Shown here piece by piece: positions 1 to 12,600 of a stretch of 64,000 nucleotides of DNA. A model generated the notes under the pieces. The model ran no database searches, was not told the DNA's origin, and was given only the letters and a program-made list of their open reading frames with translations. Location of the stretch: contig OX030956.1 of assembly GCA_943735955.1 (NCBI GenBank), positions 62,501 to 126,500 of the forward strand. The letters run 5' to 3'. The position numbers were made by a program, and so were the translations under genes. Source of the stretch: Piscicola geometra (taxonomy: Eukaryota > Annelida > Clitellata > Hirudinida > Piscicolidae). How positions within the stretch are numbered: the first letter of the stretch is position 1; each line of letters opens with the position of its first letter.

Positions 1-1497
1 ATACAGATAGGTACACCTACACACACATACACCACACACACGTTTGCACACGTTTGCTAGCGCAAGACTCTAGCATAAATATGCATACAGACAAGCACAC
101 TTACTTACACACATGTACACAGACAAGTACACCTACACACACATACACCACACACACGTTTGCACACGTTTACTAGCGCAAGACTCTAGCATAAATATGC
201 ATACAGACAAGCACACTTACTTATACACACGTACACAGACAAGTACCTCTACACACCTACACACACATACACCACACACACGTTTGCACACGTTTGCTAG
301 CGCAAGACTCTAGCATAAATATGCATACAGATAAGTACACCTACACACACATACACCACACACACGTTTGCACACGTTTGCTAGCGCAAGACTCTAGCAT
401 AAATATGCATACAGACAAGCACACTTACTTACACACATGTACACAGACAAGTACACCTACACACACATACACCACACACACGTTTGCACACGTTTACTAG
501 CGCAAGACTCTAGCATAAATATGCATACAGACAAGCACACTTACTTACACACACGTACACAGACAAGTACACCTACACACCTACACACACATACACCACA
601 CACACGTTTGCACACGTTTGCTAGCGCAAGACTCTAGCATAAATATGCATACAGACAAGTACACCTACACACCTACACACACATACACCACACACACGTT
701 TGCACACGTTTGCTAGCGCAAGACTCTAGCATAAATATGCATACAGACAAGTACACCTACACACCTACACACACATACACCACACACATGTTTGCACACG
801 TTTGCTAGCGCAAGACTCTAGCATAAATATGCATACAGACAAGCACACTTACTTATACACACGTACACAGACAAGTACCTCTACACACCTACACACACAT
901 ACACCACACACACGTTTGCACACGTTTGCTAGCGCAAGACTCTAGCATAAATATGCATACAGATAAGTACACCTACACACACATACACCACACACACGTT
1001 TGCACACGTTTGCTAGCGCAAGACTCTAGCATAAATATGCATACAGACAAGCACACTTACTTACACACATGTACACAGACAAGTACACCTACACACACAT
1101 ACACCACACACACGTTTGCACACGTTTACTAGCGCAAGACTCTAGCATAAATATGCATACAGACAAGCACACTTACTTACACACACGTACACAGACAAGT
1201 ACACCTACACACCTACACACACATACACCACACACACGTTTGCACACGTTTGCTAGCGCAAGACTCTAGCATAAATATGCATACAGACAAGCACACTTAC
1301 TTACACACATGTACACAGACAAGTACACCTACACACACATACACCACACACACGTTTGCACACGTTTACTAGCGCAAGACTCTAGCATAAATATGCATAC
1401 AGACAAGCACACTTACTTACACACATGTACACAGACAAGTACACTTACACACCTACACACACATACACCACACACACATTTGACACACACACACACC
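1..1497. repeat. Composite satellite with 86-123 bp units
   Basis: Tandem units share the core GCAAGACTCTAGCATAAATA followed by CA-rich spacers. The core recurs at irregular spacings of about 86, 90, 117 and 123 bp, so several unit variants are mixed. A higher-order period of about 632 bp is visible, since the stretches beginning near 294 and 926 are near-identical. The array runs off the left edge. Short open frames in it (rich in Thr and His) are repeat artefacts. Confidence 0.9.
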
Positions 1498-1508
1498 CCC
1501 CTCGAACA

Positions 1509-1745
1509 ACAACTACAATAATAACTACAACAATATGAACAGCAACAACAACAATAACAACAACAGCAGCAACAACAACAATAACAACTACAACAACGCC
1601 GACAACAACAACTACAATAACATCAACAACAACGACTTCTACAAAAAGATAAAAAACAACAACCACACTAACAACAACAACAACAGAATTTACAATGACA
1701 ACAACAACTATAATAACAACAACTACAATAACGACACTTTCACAT
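1509..1745. repeat. AAC-rich imperfect trinucleotide tract
   Basis: Imperfect AAC/ACA triplets interrupted by TAC, GAC and AGC. It separates the left satellite from the Penelope-like terminal repeat. Frames reading poly-Asn or poly-Val are composition artefacts. Confidence 0.85.
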
Positions 1746-1754
1746 TTTAACTTC

Positions 1755-2505
1755 ACTACTCACACTTGAATTTGATTAACAGTATTAAATAATTTTTTAC
1801 CTTTATATTCCTCATTTACATTATTCCACCTTTCAAATTATTTCCACTATTCCCCACTTTATTCATTTATTTTTTACTCACCTCTCCATTTAGATACTTC
1901 CACTTTTAGCCTTTTATTATCGTTCATACCTTGCTCTGTTTTATTACTTCATCATAGGCCTGATGAGACTCAAAACGAGTCGAAATCGATAGCCGTACAC
2001 TGATGAATAGGGATAAAAATAGAGCAAAAAAAGTTTGATTTTTTCTTTATTCATAGTTTTTTATTCCTCGACACGACTCTCGACCCTTCAGCGTGCCTCT
2101 TCACCACGCCACCTCCCTCTTCAAAAACAACACCAATAATTCTTCACCACTACACCACCACCCTCTAGCATCATCACAATCTTTCAAATTCGCCTTCACC
2201 TCCACGCCGCCACCCTCTTGCATAATCCCAAACCTTCAAATTTCTTCTCCACGCCGCCATCTTTCGTGCATCACCCCAATTTAAAGAACCATGAACAACA
2301 ACAACCCCAGCAACGGCAACAACAAAAGCAACAATTACAACAACTACAACAGTCACAACAACAACAACAGCCACAACAACCACAACAACAACAACATTTC
2401 ATGAGCACATGACGGCCAATTCGGCGCCAATAAACTTCTATTTTTCTTCTTCTTCTTCTAATTCTCTCAAAAAACCCCCTCAAACCTAACCCTAACCCAT
2501 CCTCC
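1755..2505 (+). mobile_element. Penelope-like terminal direct repeat, copy A
   Basis: This block of about 750 bp is repeated in the same orientation at 15879-16641 with scattered substitutions and small indels. Both copies start with ACTCACACTTGAAT, contain a hammerhead-type motif, an AAC/CAA-rich tract and the motif GGCGCCAA, and end in CCTAACCCTAACCC. Direct repeats around a Penelope-type reverse transcriptase, carrying a hammerhead ribozyme, fit the pseudo-LTRs of Penelope-like retroelements; Penelope-like elements are known to carry hammerhead ribozymes. Assignment is inference from structure and neighbours. Confidence 0.65.
1949..2006 (+). ncRNA. Type I hammerhead ribozyme motif, copy A
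   Basis: The conserved core is complete: CTGATGA at 1960-1966, stem II GACTC/GAGTC (1967-1971 with 1977-1981, loop AAAAC), then GAAA at 1982-1985. A minimal palindromic stem III ATC/GAT (1985-1990) precedes the cleavable A at 1991. Stem I is formed by GGC (1957-1959) with GCC (1992-1994) and, beyond an internal loop, TCATCA (1949-1954) with TGATGA (2001-2006). The stem III is too short to fold stably alone, which in this class suggests activity as a dimer. Expected cleavage is after 1991. Activity is not shown by sequence alone. Confidence 0.82.
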
Positions 2506-3624
2506 TTCTCCATCCCCCAATATCTTTCATACACACCACCACGTACGCACCAACGACCCTCCAAACCTTAACAAGAACCAAAAAATAGAACTACAAAAAT
2601 TAATTTCCCTCACCAAAAACAATGACTTAATTATACGCAAGGCCGACAAAGGTGACACCATAGTCATAATGAGCTCAACAAACTACAACCTAGAAGCACA
2701 CAGACAACTAAACGACCCTCAATAATACAAACCAACTATCCCAAACCAACATCTAAACACCTGTAACTTAATCAAAAGAATACTCTACACCCACAAACAC
2801 CTAATTGATAACAAAACCCGGCTCTTCCTAACCCCACCAAACAACCCCAAAATTAGAAAATTCTACCTACTCCCAAAAATCCATAAACCAATATCAAAGT
2901 GGCCCAACCCCTGCACCCCCCCGGGCATCAGCACAGCCCCAGCCTTAGCCAACATTTATTTACAAACACTAGACAATCACAATATAAGAAAATACAAACC
3001 TATCATATACAAACGCTACATTGATGACATAAATATTATTACCAACATAGACTATACCACATACTCCGACAATGAACACTTTATCACAACACTCTCACAC
3101 GACCTTAACTCATGCATCCCCAACATCAAAGTCGAACTCACACACAGTCCCACCACAACAACCTTCCTTGACCTCCAAATCACACTGAGGAACAACACCA
3201 TCTCAACAAGAATACACATAAAACCCACCAATACATTCTCTCTCCTACACAAAAGTTCAAACCATCCCCCCCGTATATTTAAAAGCATCTGCTCATCCTC
3301 CTTCATTCGATTTAGACGCCTCTCTACCCATAACCCCGACTACATACAAACATCAAAATCCTTCATCAAATCACTATCAAACAGAGGCTACAACCCCACC
3401 ACCCTAAAACGCCTAATGAAAAAACACCTTACCCACACACACACAAATACAAAAAACACTAACTCCGACCCTAAAACCCAAATCCTTCCATTAATCATAG
3501 AATACTCCAACACCAAACTCTCCCTTCTCACAAAAATTCAACATGCCATCAAACATACCCAACATTTAAATACAACAAGACCGATCAACGCCTTTGAAGT
3601 TGGCAGACCCTTGGGCCGCCTTCC
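2506..3624 (+). pseudogene. Penelope-like reverse transcriptase remnant
   Basis: One forward frame reads almost throughout as a reverse transcriptase of the Penelope-like class. It shows IIRKADKGDT near 2631, FYLLPKIHKP near 2860, APALANIYL near 2936, the catalytic-type YIDDI at about 3017-3031, FLDLQI near 3170, KPTNTFSLLHKSSNHPP near 3220 and RGYNPTTLKRLMKKHL near 3385. It is broken: an in-frame TAA lies at 2723-2725, and KWPNPCTPPG is joined directly to ISTAPALANIYL, so the segment with the first catalytic Asp and neighbouring RT motifs is deleted without loss of frame. No GIY-YIG endonuclease follows; the frame runs into the 28-bp array. An old non-functional copy. Confidence 0.78.
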
Positions 3625-6600
3625 CCACCCTTGAAGATCATCATCGCCTCCTCCACCCTTGAAGATCATCATCGCCTCCCCCACCCTTGAAGATCATCAT
3701 CGCCTCCTCCACCCTTGAAGATCATCATCGCCTCCCCCACCCTTGAAGATCATCATCGCCTCCTCCACCCTTGAAGATCATCATCGCCTCCTCCACCCTT
3801 GAAGATCATCATCGCCTCCCCCACCCTTGAAGATCATCATCGCCTCCCCCAGCCTTGAAGATCATCATCGCCTCTCCCACCCTTGAAGATCATCATCGCC
3901 TCTCCCACCCTTGAAGATCATCATCGCCTCCCCCACCCTTGAAGATCATCATCGCCTCTCCCACCCTTGAAGATCATCATCGCCTCCTCCACCCTTGAAG
4001 ATCATCATCGCCTCCCCCACCCTTGAAGATCATCATCGCCTCTCCCACCCTTGAAGATCATCATCGCCTCCTCCACCCTTGAAGATCATCATCGCCTCCT
4101 CCACCCTTGAAGATCATCATCGCCTCCTCCACCCTTGAAGATCATCATCGCCTCCCCCACCCTTGAAGATCATCATCGCCTCCCCCACCCTTGAAGATCA
4201 TCATCGCCTCCCCCACCCTTGAAGATCATCATCGCCTCCCCCACCCTTGAAGATCATCATCGCCTCCCCCACCCTTGAAGATCATCATCGCCTCCCCCAC
4301 CCTTGAAGATCATCATCGCCTCCCCCACCCTTGAAGATCATCATCGCCTCCCCCACCCTTGAAGATCATCATCGCCTCCCCCACCCTTGAAGATCATCAT
4401 CGCCTACCCCACCCTTGAAGATCATCATCGCCTCCTCCACCCTTGAAGATCATCATCGCCTCCTCCACCCTCGAAGATCATCATCGCCTCCTCCACCCTT
4501 GAAGATCATCATCGCCTCCCCCACCCTTGAAGATCATCATCGCCTCCCCCACCCTTGAAGATCATCCTCGCCTCCTCCACCCTTGAAGATCATCATCGCC
4601 TTCTCCACCCTTGAAGATCCTCATCGCCTCCCCCACCCTTGAAGATCATCATCGCCTCCCCCACCCTTGAAGATCATTTTTGCCTCCTCCACCCTTGAAG
4701 ATCATCATCGCCTCCCCCACCCTTGAAGATCATCATCGCCTCCCCCACCCTTGAAGATCATCATCGCCTCCCCCACCCTTGAAGATCATCATCGCCTCCC
4801 CCACCCTTGAAGATCATCATCGCCTCCCCCACCCTTGAAGATCATCATCGCCTCCCCCACCCTTGAAGATCATCATCGCCTCCCCCACCCTTGAAGATCA
4901 TCATCGCCTCCCCCACCCTTGAAGATCATCATCGCCTCCCCCACCCTTGAAGATCATCATCGCCTCCTCCACCCTTGAAGATCATCATCGCCTCCTCCAC
5001 CCTCGAAGATCATCATCGCCTCCTCCACCCTTGAAGATCATCATCGCCTCCCCCATCCTTGAAGATCATCATCGCCTCCCCCACCCTTGAAGATCATCAT
5101 CGCCTCCTCCACCCTTGAAGATCATCATCGCCTCCTCCACCCTTGAAGATCATCATCGCCTCCCCCACCCTTGAAGATCATCATCGCCTCCCCCACCCTT
5201 GAAGATCATCATCGCCTCCTCCACCCTTGAAGATCATCATCGCCTCCCCCACCCTTGAAGATCATCATCGCCTCCCCCACCCTTGAAGATCATCATTGCC
5301 TCCCCCACCCTTGAAGATCATCATCGCCTCCCCCACCCTTGAAGATCATCATCGCCTCCTCCACCCTTGAAGATCATCATCGCCTCCCCCACCCTTGAAG
5401 ATCATCATCGCCTCCTCCACCCTTGAAGATCATCATCGCCTCCTCCACCCTTGAAGATCATCATCGCCTCCCCCACCCTTGAAGATCATCATCGCCTCCC
5501 CCAGCCTTGAAGATCATCATCGCTTCTCCCACCCTTGAAGATCATCATCGCCTCCTCCACCCTTGAAGATCATCATCGCCTTCCCCACCCTTGAAGATCA
5601 TCATCGCCTCTCCCACCCTTGAAGATCATCATCGCCTTCCCCACCCTTGAAGATCATCATCGCCTCCCCCACCCTTGAAGATCATCATCGCCTCCCCCAC
5701 CCTTGAAGATCATCATCGCCTCCCCCACCCTTGAAGATCATCATCGCCTCCCCCACCCTTGAAGATCATCATCGCCTCCTCCACCCTTGAAGATCATCAT
5801 CGCCTCCCCCACCCTTGAAGATCATCATCGCCTCCCCCACCCTTGAAGATCATCATTGCCTTCCCCACCCTTGAAGATCATCATCGCCTCCCCCACCCTT
5901 GAAGATCATCATCGCCTCCCCCACCCTTGAAGATCATCATCGCCTCCTCCACCCTTGAAGATCATCATCGCCTCCTCCACCCTTGAAGATCATCATCGCC
6001 TCCCCCACCCTTGAAGATCATCATCGCTCCCCCCACCCTTGAAGATCATCATCGCCTCCCCCACCCTTGAAGATCGTCATCGCCTCCCCCACCCTTGAAG
6101 ATCATCATCGCCTCCCCCACCCTTGAAGATCATCATCGCCTCCTCCACCCTTGAAGATCATCATCGCCTCCTCCACTCTTGAAGATCATCATCGCCTCCC
6201 CCACCCTTGAAGATCATCATCGCCTCCCCCACCCTTGAAGATCATCATCGCCTCCTCCACCCTTGAAGATCATCATCGCCTCCCCCACCCTTGAAGATCA
6301 TCATCGCCTCCCCCACCCTTGAAGATCATCATTGCCTTCCCCACCCTTGAAGATCATCATCGCCTCCCCCACCCTTGAAGATCATCATCGCCTCCTCCAC
6401 CCTTGAAGATCATCATCGCCTCCCCCACCCTTGAAGATCATCATCGCCTCCTCCACCCTTGAAGATCATCATCGCCTCCCCCACCCTTGAAGATCATCAT
6501 CGCTCCCCCCACCCTTGAAGATCATCATCGCCTCCCCCACCCTTGAAGATCGTCATCGCCTCCTCCACCCTTGAAGATCATCATCGCCTCCTCCACCCTC

Positions 6601-9600
6601 GAAAATCATCATCGCCTTCTCCACCCTTGAAGATCATCATCGCCTCCCCCACCCTTGAAGATCATCATCGCCTCCCCCACCCTTGAAGATCATCATCGCC
6701 TCCCCCACCCTTGAAGATCATCATCGCCTCCCCCACCCTTGAAGATCATCATCGCCTCCTCCACCCTTGAAGATCATCATCGCCTCCTCCACCCTTGAAG
6801 ATCATCATCGCCTCCCCCACCCTTGAAGATCATCATCGCCTCCCCCACCCTTGAAGATCATCATCGCCTCCCCCACCCTCGAAGATCGTCATCGCCTCCC
6901 CCACCCTTGAAGATCATCATCGCCTCCCCCACTCTTGAAGATCATCATCGCCTCCTCCACCCTTGAAGATCATCATCGCCTCCTCCACCCTTGAAGATCA
7001 TCATCGCCTCCTCCACCCTTGAAGATCATCATCGCCTCCCCCACCCTTGAAGATCATCATCGCCTCCCCCACCCTTGAAGATCATCATCGCCTCCTCCAC
7101 CCTTGAAGATCATCATCGCCTCCTCCACCCTTGAAGATCGTCATCGCCTCCCCCACCCTTGAAGATCATCATCGCCTCCCCCACCCTTGAAGATCATCAT
7201 CGCCTCCCCCACCCTTGAAGATCATCATCGCCTCCCCCACCCTTGAAGATCATCATCGCCTCCTCCACCCTTGAAGATCATCATCGCCTCCTCCGCCCTT
7301 GAAGATCATCATCGCCTCCTCCACCCTTGAAGATCATCATCGCCTCCCCCACCCTTGAAGATCATCATCGCCTCCCCCACCCTTGAAGATCATCATCGCC
7401 TCCTCCACCCTTGAAGATCATCATCGCCTTCTCCACCCTTGAAGATCATCATCGCCTCCCCCACCCTTGAAGATCATCATCGCCTCCTCCACCCTTGAAG
7501 ATCATCATCGCCTCCTCCACCCTTGAAGATCATCATCGCCTCCCCCACCCTTGAAGATCATCATCGCCTCCTCCACCCTTGAAGATCATCATCGCCTCCC
7601 CCACCCTTGAAGATCATCATCGCCTCCTCCACCCTTGAAGATCATCATCGCCTCCTCCACCCTTGAAGATCATCATCGCCTCCCCCACCCTTGAAGATCA
7701 TCATCGCCTCCCCCACCCTTGAAGATCATCATCGCCTCTCCCACCCTTGAAGATCATCATCGCCTCCTCCACCCTTGAAGATCATCATCGCCTCCCCCAC
7801 CCTTGAAGATCATCATCGCCTCCCCCACCCTTGAAGATCATCATCGCCTCCTCCACCCTTGAAGATCATCATCGCCTCCTCCACCCTTGAAGATCATCAT
7901 CGCCTCCCCCACCCTTGAAGATCATCATCGCCTCCCCCACCCTTGAAGATCATCATCGCCTCCCCCACCCTTGAAGATCATCATCGCCTCCCCCACCCTT
8001 GAAGATCATCATCGCCTCCCCCACCCTTGAAGATCATCATCGCCTCCCCCACCCTTGAAGATCATCATCGCCTCCCCCACCCTTGAAGATCATCATCGCC
8101 TCCCCCACCCTTGAAGATCATCATCGCCTCCCCCACCCTTGAAGATCATCATCGCCTCCCCCACCCTTGAAGATCATCATCGCCTCCCCCACCCTTGAAG
8201 ATCATCATTGCCTCCCCCACCCTTGAAGATCATCATCGCCTCCCCCACCCTTGAAGATCATCATCGCCTCCTCCACCCTTGAAGATCATCATCGCCTCCC
8301 CCACCCTTGAAGATCATCATCGCCTCCTCCACCCTTGAAGATCATCATCGCCTCCTCCACCCTTGAAGATCATCATCGCCTCCCCCACCCTTGAAGATCA
8401 TCATCGCCTCCCCCAGCCTTGAAGATCATCATCGCTTCTCCCACCCTTGAAGATCATCATCGCCTCCTCCACCCTTGAAGATCATCATCGCCTTCCCCAC
8501 CCTTGAAGATCATCATCGCCTCTCCCACCCTTGAAGATCATCATCGCCTCCTCCACCCTTGAAGATCATCATCGCCTCCCCCACCCTTGAAGATCATCAT
8601 CGCCTCCTCCACCCTTGTAGATCATCATCGCCTCCCCCACCCTTGAAGATCATCATCGCCTCCTCCACCCTTGAAGATCATCATCGCCTCCTCCACCCTT
8701 GAAGATCATCATCGCCTCTCCCACCCTTGAAGATCATCATCGCCTCCCCCACCCTTGAAGATCATCATCGCCTCCCCCACCCTTGAAGATCATCATCGCC
8801 TCCCCCACCCTTGAAGATCATCATCGCCTCCCCCACCCTTGAAGATCATCATCGCCTCCCCCACCCTTGAAGATCATCATCGCCTCCCCCACCCTTGAAG
8901 ATCATCATCGCTCCCCCCACCCTTGAAGATCATCATCGCCTCCCCCACCCTTGAAGATCATCATCGCCTCCCCCACCCTTGAAGATCATCATCGCCTCCC
9001 CCACCCTTGAAGATCATCATCGCCTCCCCCACCCTTGAAGATCATCATCGCCTCCCCCACCCTTGAAGATCATCATCGCCTCCTCCACCCTCGAAGATCT
9101 TCATCGCCTCCTCCACCCTTGAAGATCATCATCGCCTCCCCCACCCTTGAAGATCATCATCGCCTCCCCCACCCTTGAAGATCATCATCGCCTCCTCCAC
9201 CCTTGAAGATCATCATCGCCTCCTCCACTCTTGAAGATCATCATCGCCTCCCCCACCCTTGAAGATCATCATCGCCTCCCCCACCCTTGAAGATCATCAT
9301 CGCCTCCTCCACCCTTGAAGATCATCATCGCCTCCCCCACCCTTGAAGATCATCATCGCCTCCCCCACCCTTGAAGATCATCATTGCCTTCCCCACCCTT
9401 GAAGATCATCATCGCCTCCCCCACCCTTGAAGATCATCATCGCCTCCCCCACCCTTGAAGATCATCATCGCCTCCTCCACCCTTGAAGATCATCATCGCC
9501 TCCTCCACCCTTGAAGATCATCATCGCCTCCCCCACCCTTGAAGATCATCATCGCTCCCCCCACCCTTGAAGATCATCATCGCCTCCCCCACCCTTGAAG

Positions 9601-12600
9601 ATCATCATCGCCTCCTCCACCCTTGAAGATCATCATCGCCTCCTCCACCCTCGAAAATCATCATCGCCTTCTCCACCCTTGAAGATCATCATCGCCTCCC
9701 CCACCCTTGAAGATCATCATCGCTTCCCCCACCCTTGAAGATCATCATCGCCTCCCCCACCCTTGAAGATCATCATCGCCTCCCCCACCCTTGAAGATCA
9801 TCATCGCCTCCTCCACCCTTGAAGATCATCATCGCCTCCTCCACCCTTGAAGATCATCATCGCCTCCCCCACCCTTGAAGATCATCATCGCCTCCCCCAC
9901 CCTTGAAGATCATCATCGCCTCCCCCACCCTCGAAGATCGTCATCGCCTCCCCCACCCTTGAAGATCATCATCGCCTCCCCCACTCTTGAAGATCATCAT
10001 CGCCTCCTCCACCCTTCAAGATCATCATCGCCTCCTCCACCCTTGAAGATCATCATCGCCTCCTCCACCCTTCAAGATCATCATCGCCTCCCCCACCCTT
10101 GAAGATCATCATCGCCTCCCCCACCCTTGAAGATCATCATCGCCTCCTCCACCCTTGAAGATCATCATCGCCTCCTCCACCCTTGAAGATCGTCATCGCC
10201 TCCCCCACCCTTGAAGATCATCATCGCCTCCCCCACCCTTGAAGATCATCATCGCCTCCCCCACCCTTGAAGATCATCATCGCCTCCCCCACCCTTGAAG
10301 ATCATCATCGCCTCCTCCACCCTTGAAGATCATCATCGCCTCCTCCGCCCTTGAAGATCATCATCGCCTCCTCCACCCTTGAAGATCATCATCGCCTCCC
10401 CCACCCTTGAAGATCATCATCGCCTCCCCCACCCTTGAAGATCATCATCGCCTCCTCCACCCTTGAAGATCATCATCGCCTTCTCCACCCTTGAAGATCA
10501 TCATCGCCTCCCCCACCCTTGAAGATCATCATCGCCTCCTCCACCCTTGAAGATCATCATCGCCTCCTCCACCCTTGAAGATCATCATCGCCTCCCCCAC
10601 CCTTGAAGATCATCATCGCCTCCTCCACCCTTGAAGATCATCATCGCCTCCCCCACCCTTGAAGATCATCATCGCCTCCTCCACCCTTGAAGATCATCAT
10701 CGCCTCCTCCACCCTTGAAGATCATCATCGCCTCCCCCACCCTTGAAGATCATCATCGCCTCCCCCACCCTTGAAGATCATCATCGCCTCTCCCACCCTT
10801 GAAGATCATCATCGCCTCCTCCACCCTTGAAGATCATCATCGCCTCCCCCACCCTTGAAGATCATCATCGCCTCCCCCACCCTTGAAGATCATCATCGCC
10901 TCCTCCACCCTTGAAGATCATCATCGCCTCCTCCACCCTTGAAGATCATCATCGCCTCCCCCACCCTTGAAGATCATCATCGCCTCCCCCACCCTTGAAG
11001 ATCATCATCGCCTCCCCCACCCTTGAAGATCATCATCGCCTCCCCCACCCTTGAAGATCATCATCGCCTCCCCCACCCTTGAAGATCATCATCGCCTCCC
11101 CCACCCTTGAAGATCATCATCGCCTCCCCCACCCTTGAAGATCATCATCGCCTCCCCCACCCTTGAAGATCATCATCGCCTCCTCCACCCTTGAAGATCA
11201 TCATCGCCTCCTCCACCCTTGAAGATCATCATCGCCTCCCCCACCCTTGAAGATCATCATCGCCTCCCCCACCCTTGAAGATCATCATCGCCTCCCCCAC
11301 CCTCGAAGATCGTCATCGCCTCCCCCACCCTTGAAGATCATCATCGCCTCCCCCACTCTTGAAGATCATCATCGCCTCCTCCACCCTTGAAGATCATCAT
11401 CGCCTCCTCCACCCTTGAAGATCATCATCGCCTCCTCCACCCTTCAAGATCATCATCGCCTCCCCCACCCTTGAAGATCATCATCGCCTCCCCCACCCTT
11501 GAAGATCATCATCGCCTCCTCCACCCTTGAAGATCATCATCGCCTCCTCCACCCTTGAAGATCGTCATCGCCTCCCCCACCCTTGAAGATCATCATCGCC
11601 TCCCCCACCCTTGAAGATCATCATCGCCTCCCCCACCCTTGAAGATCATCATCGCCTCCCCCACCCTTGAAGATCATCATCGCCTCCTCCACCCTTGAAG
11701 ATCATCATCGCCTCCTCCGCCCTTGAAGATCATCATCGCCTCCTCCACCCTTGAAGATCATCATCGCCTCCCCCACCCTTGAAGATCATCATCGCCTCCC
11801 CCACCCTTGAAGATCATCATCGCCTCCTCCACCCTTGAAGATCATCATCGCCTTCTCCACCCTTGAAGATCATCATCGCCTCCCCCACCCTTGAAGATCA
11901 TCATCGCCTCCTCCACCCTTGAAGATCATCATCGCCTCCTCCACCCTTGAAGATCATCATCGCCTCCCCCACCCTTGAAGATCATCATCGCCTCCTCCAC
12001 CCTTGAAGATCATCATCGCCTCCCCCACCCTTGAAGATCATCATCGCCTCCTCCACCCTTGAAGATCATCATCGCCTCCTCCACCCTTGAAGATCATCAT
12101 CGCCTCCCCCACCCTTGAAGATCATCATCGCCTCCCCCACCCTTGAAGATCATCATCGCCTCTCCCACCCTTGAAGATCATCATCGCCTCCTCCACCCTT
12201 GAAGATCATCATCGCCTCCCCCACCCTTGAAGATCATCATCGCCTCCCCCACCCTTGAAGATCATCATCGCCTCCTCCACCCTTGAAGATCATCATCGCC
12301 TCCTCCACCCTTGAAGATCATCATCGCCTCCCCCACCCTTGAAGATCATCATCGCCTCCCCCACCCTTGAAGATCATCATCGCCTCCCCCACCCTTGAAG
12401 ATCATCATCGCCTCCCCCACCCTTGAAGATCATCATCGCCTCCCCCACCCTTGAAGATCATCATCGCCTCCCCCACCCTTGAAGATCATCATCGCCTCCC
12501 CCACCCTTGAAGATCATCATCGCCTCCCCCACCCTTGAAGATCATCATCGCCTCCCCCACCCTTGAAGATCATCATCGCCTCCCCCACCCTTGAAGATCA

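Noticed and set aside
2093..2412. Short frames in both terminal repeats (also at 16143-16530)
   Set aside because: They include poly-Gln and poly-Val from the CAA-rich tract and lie in non-coding terminal repeats.
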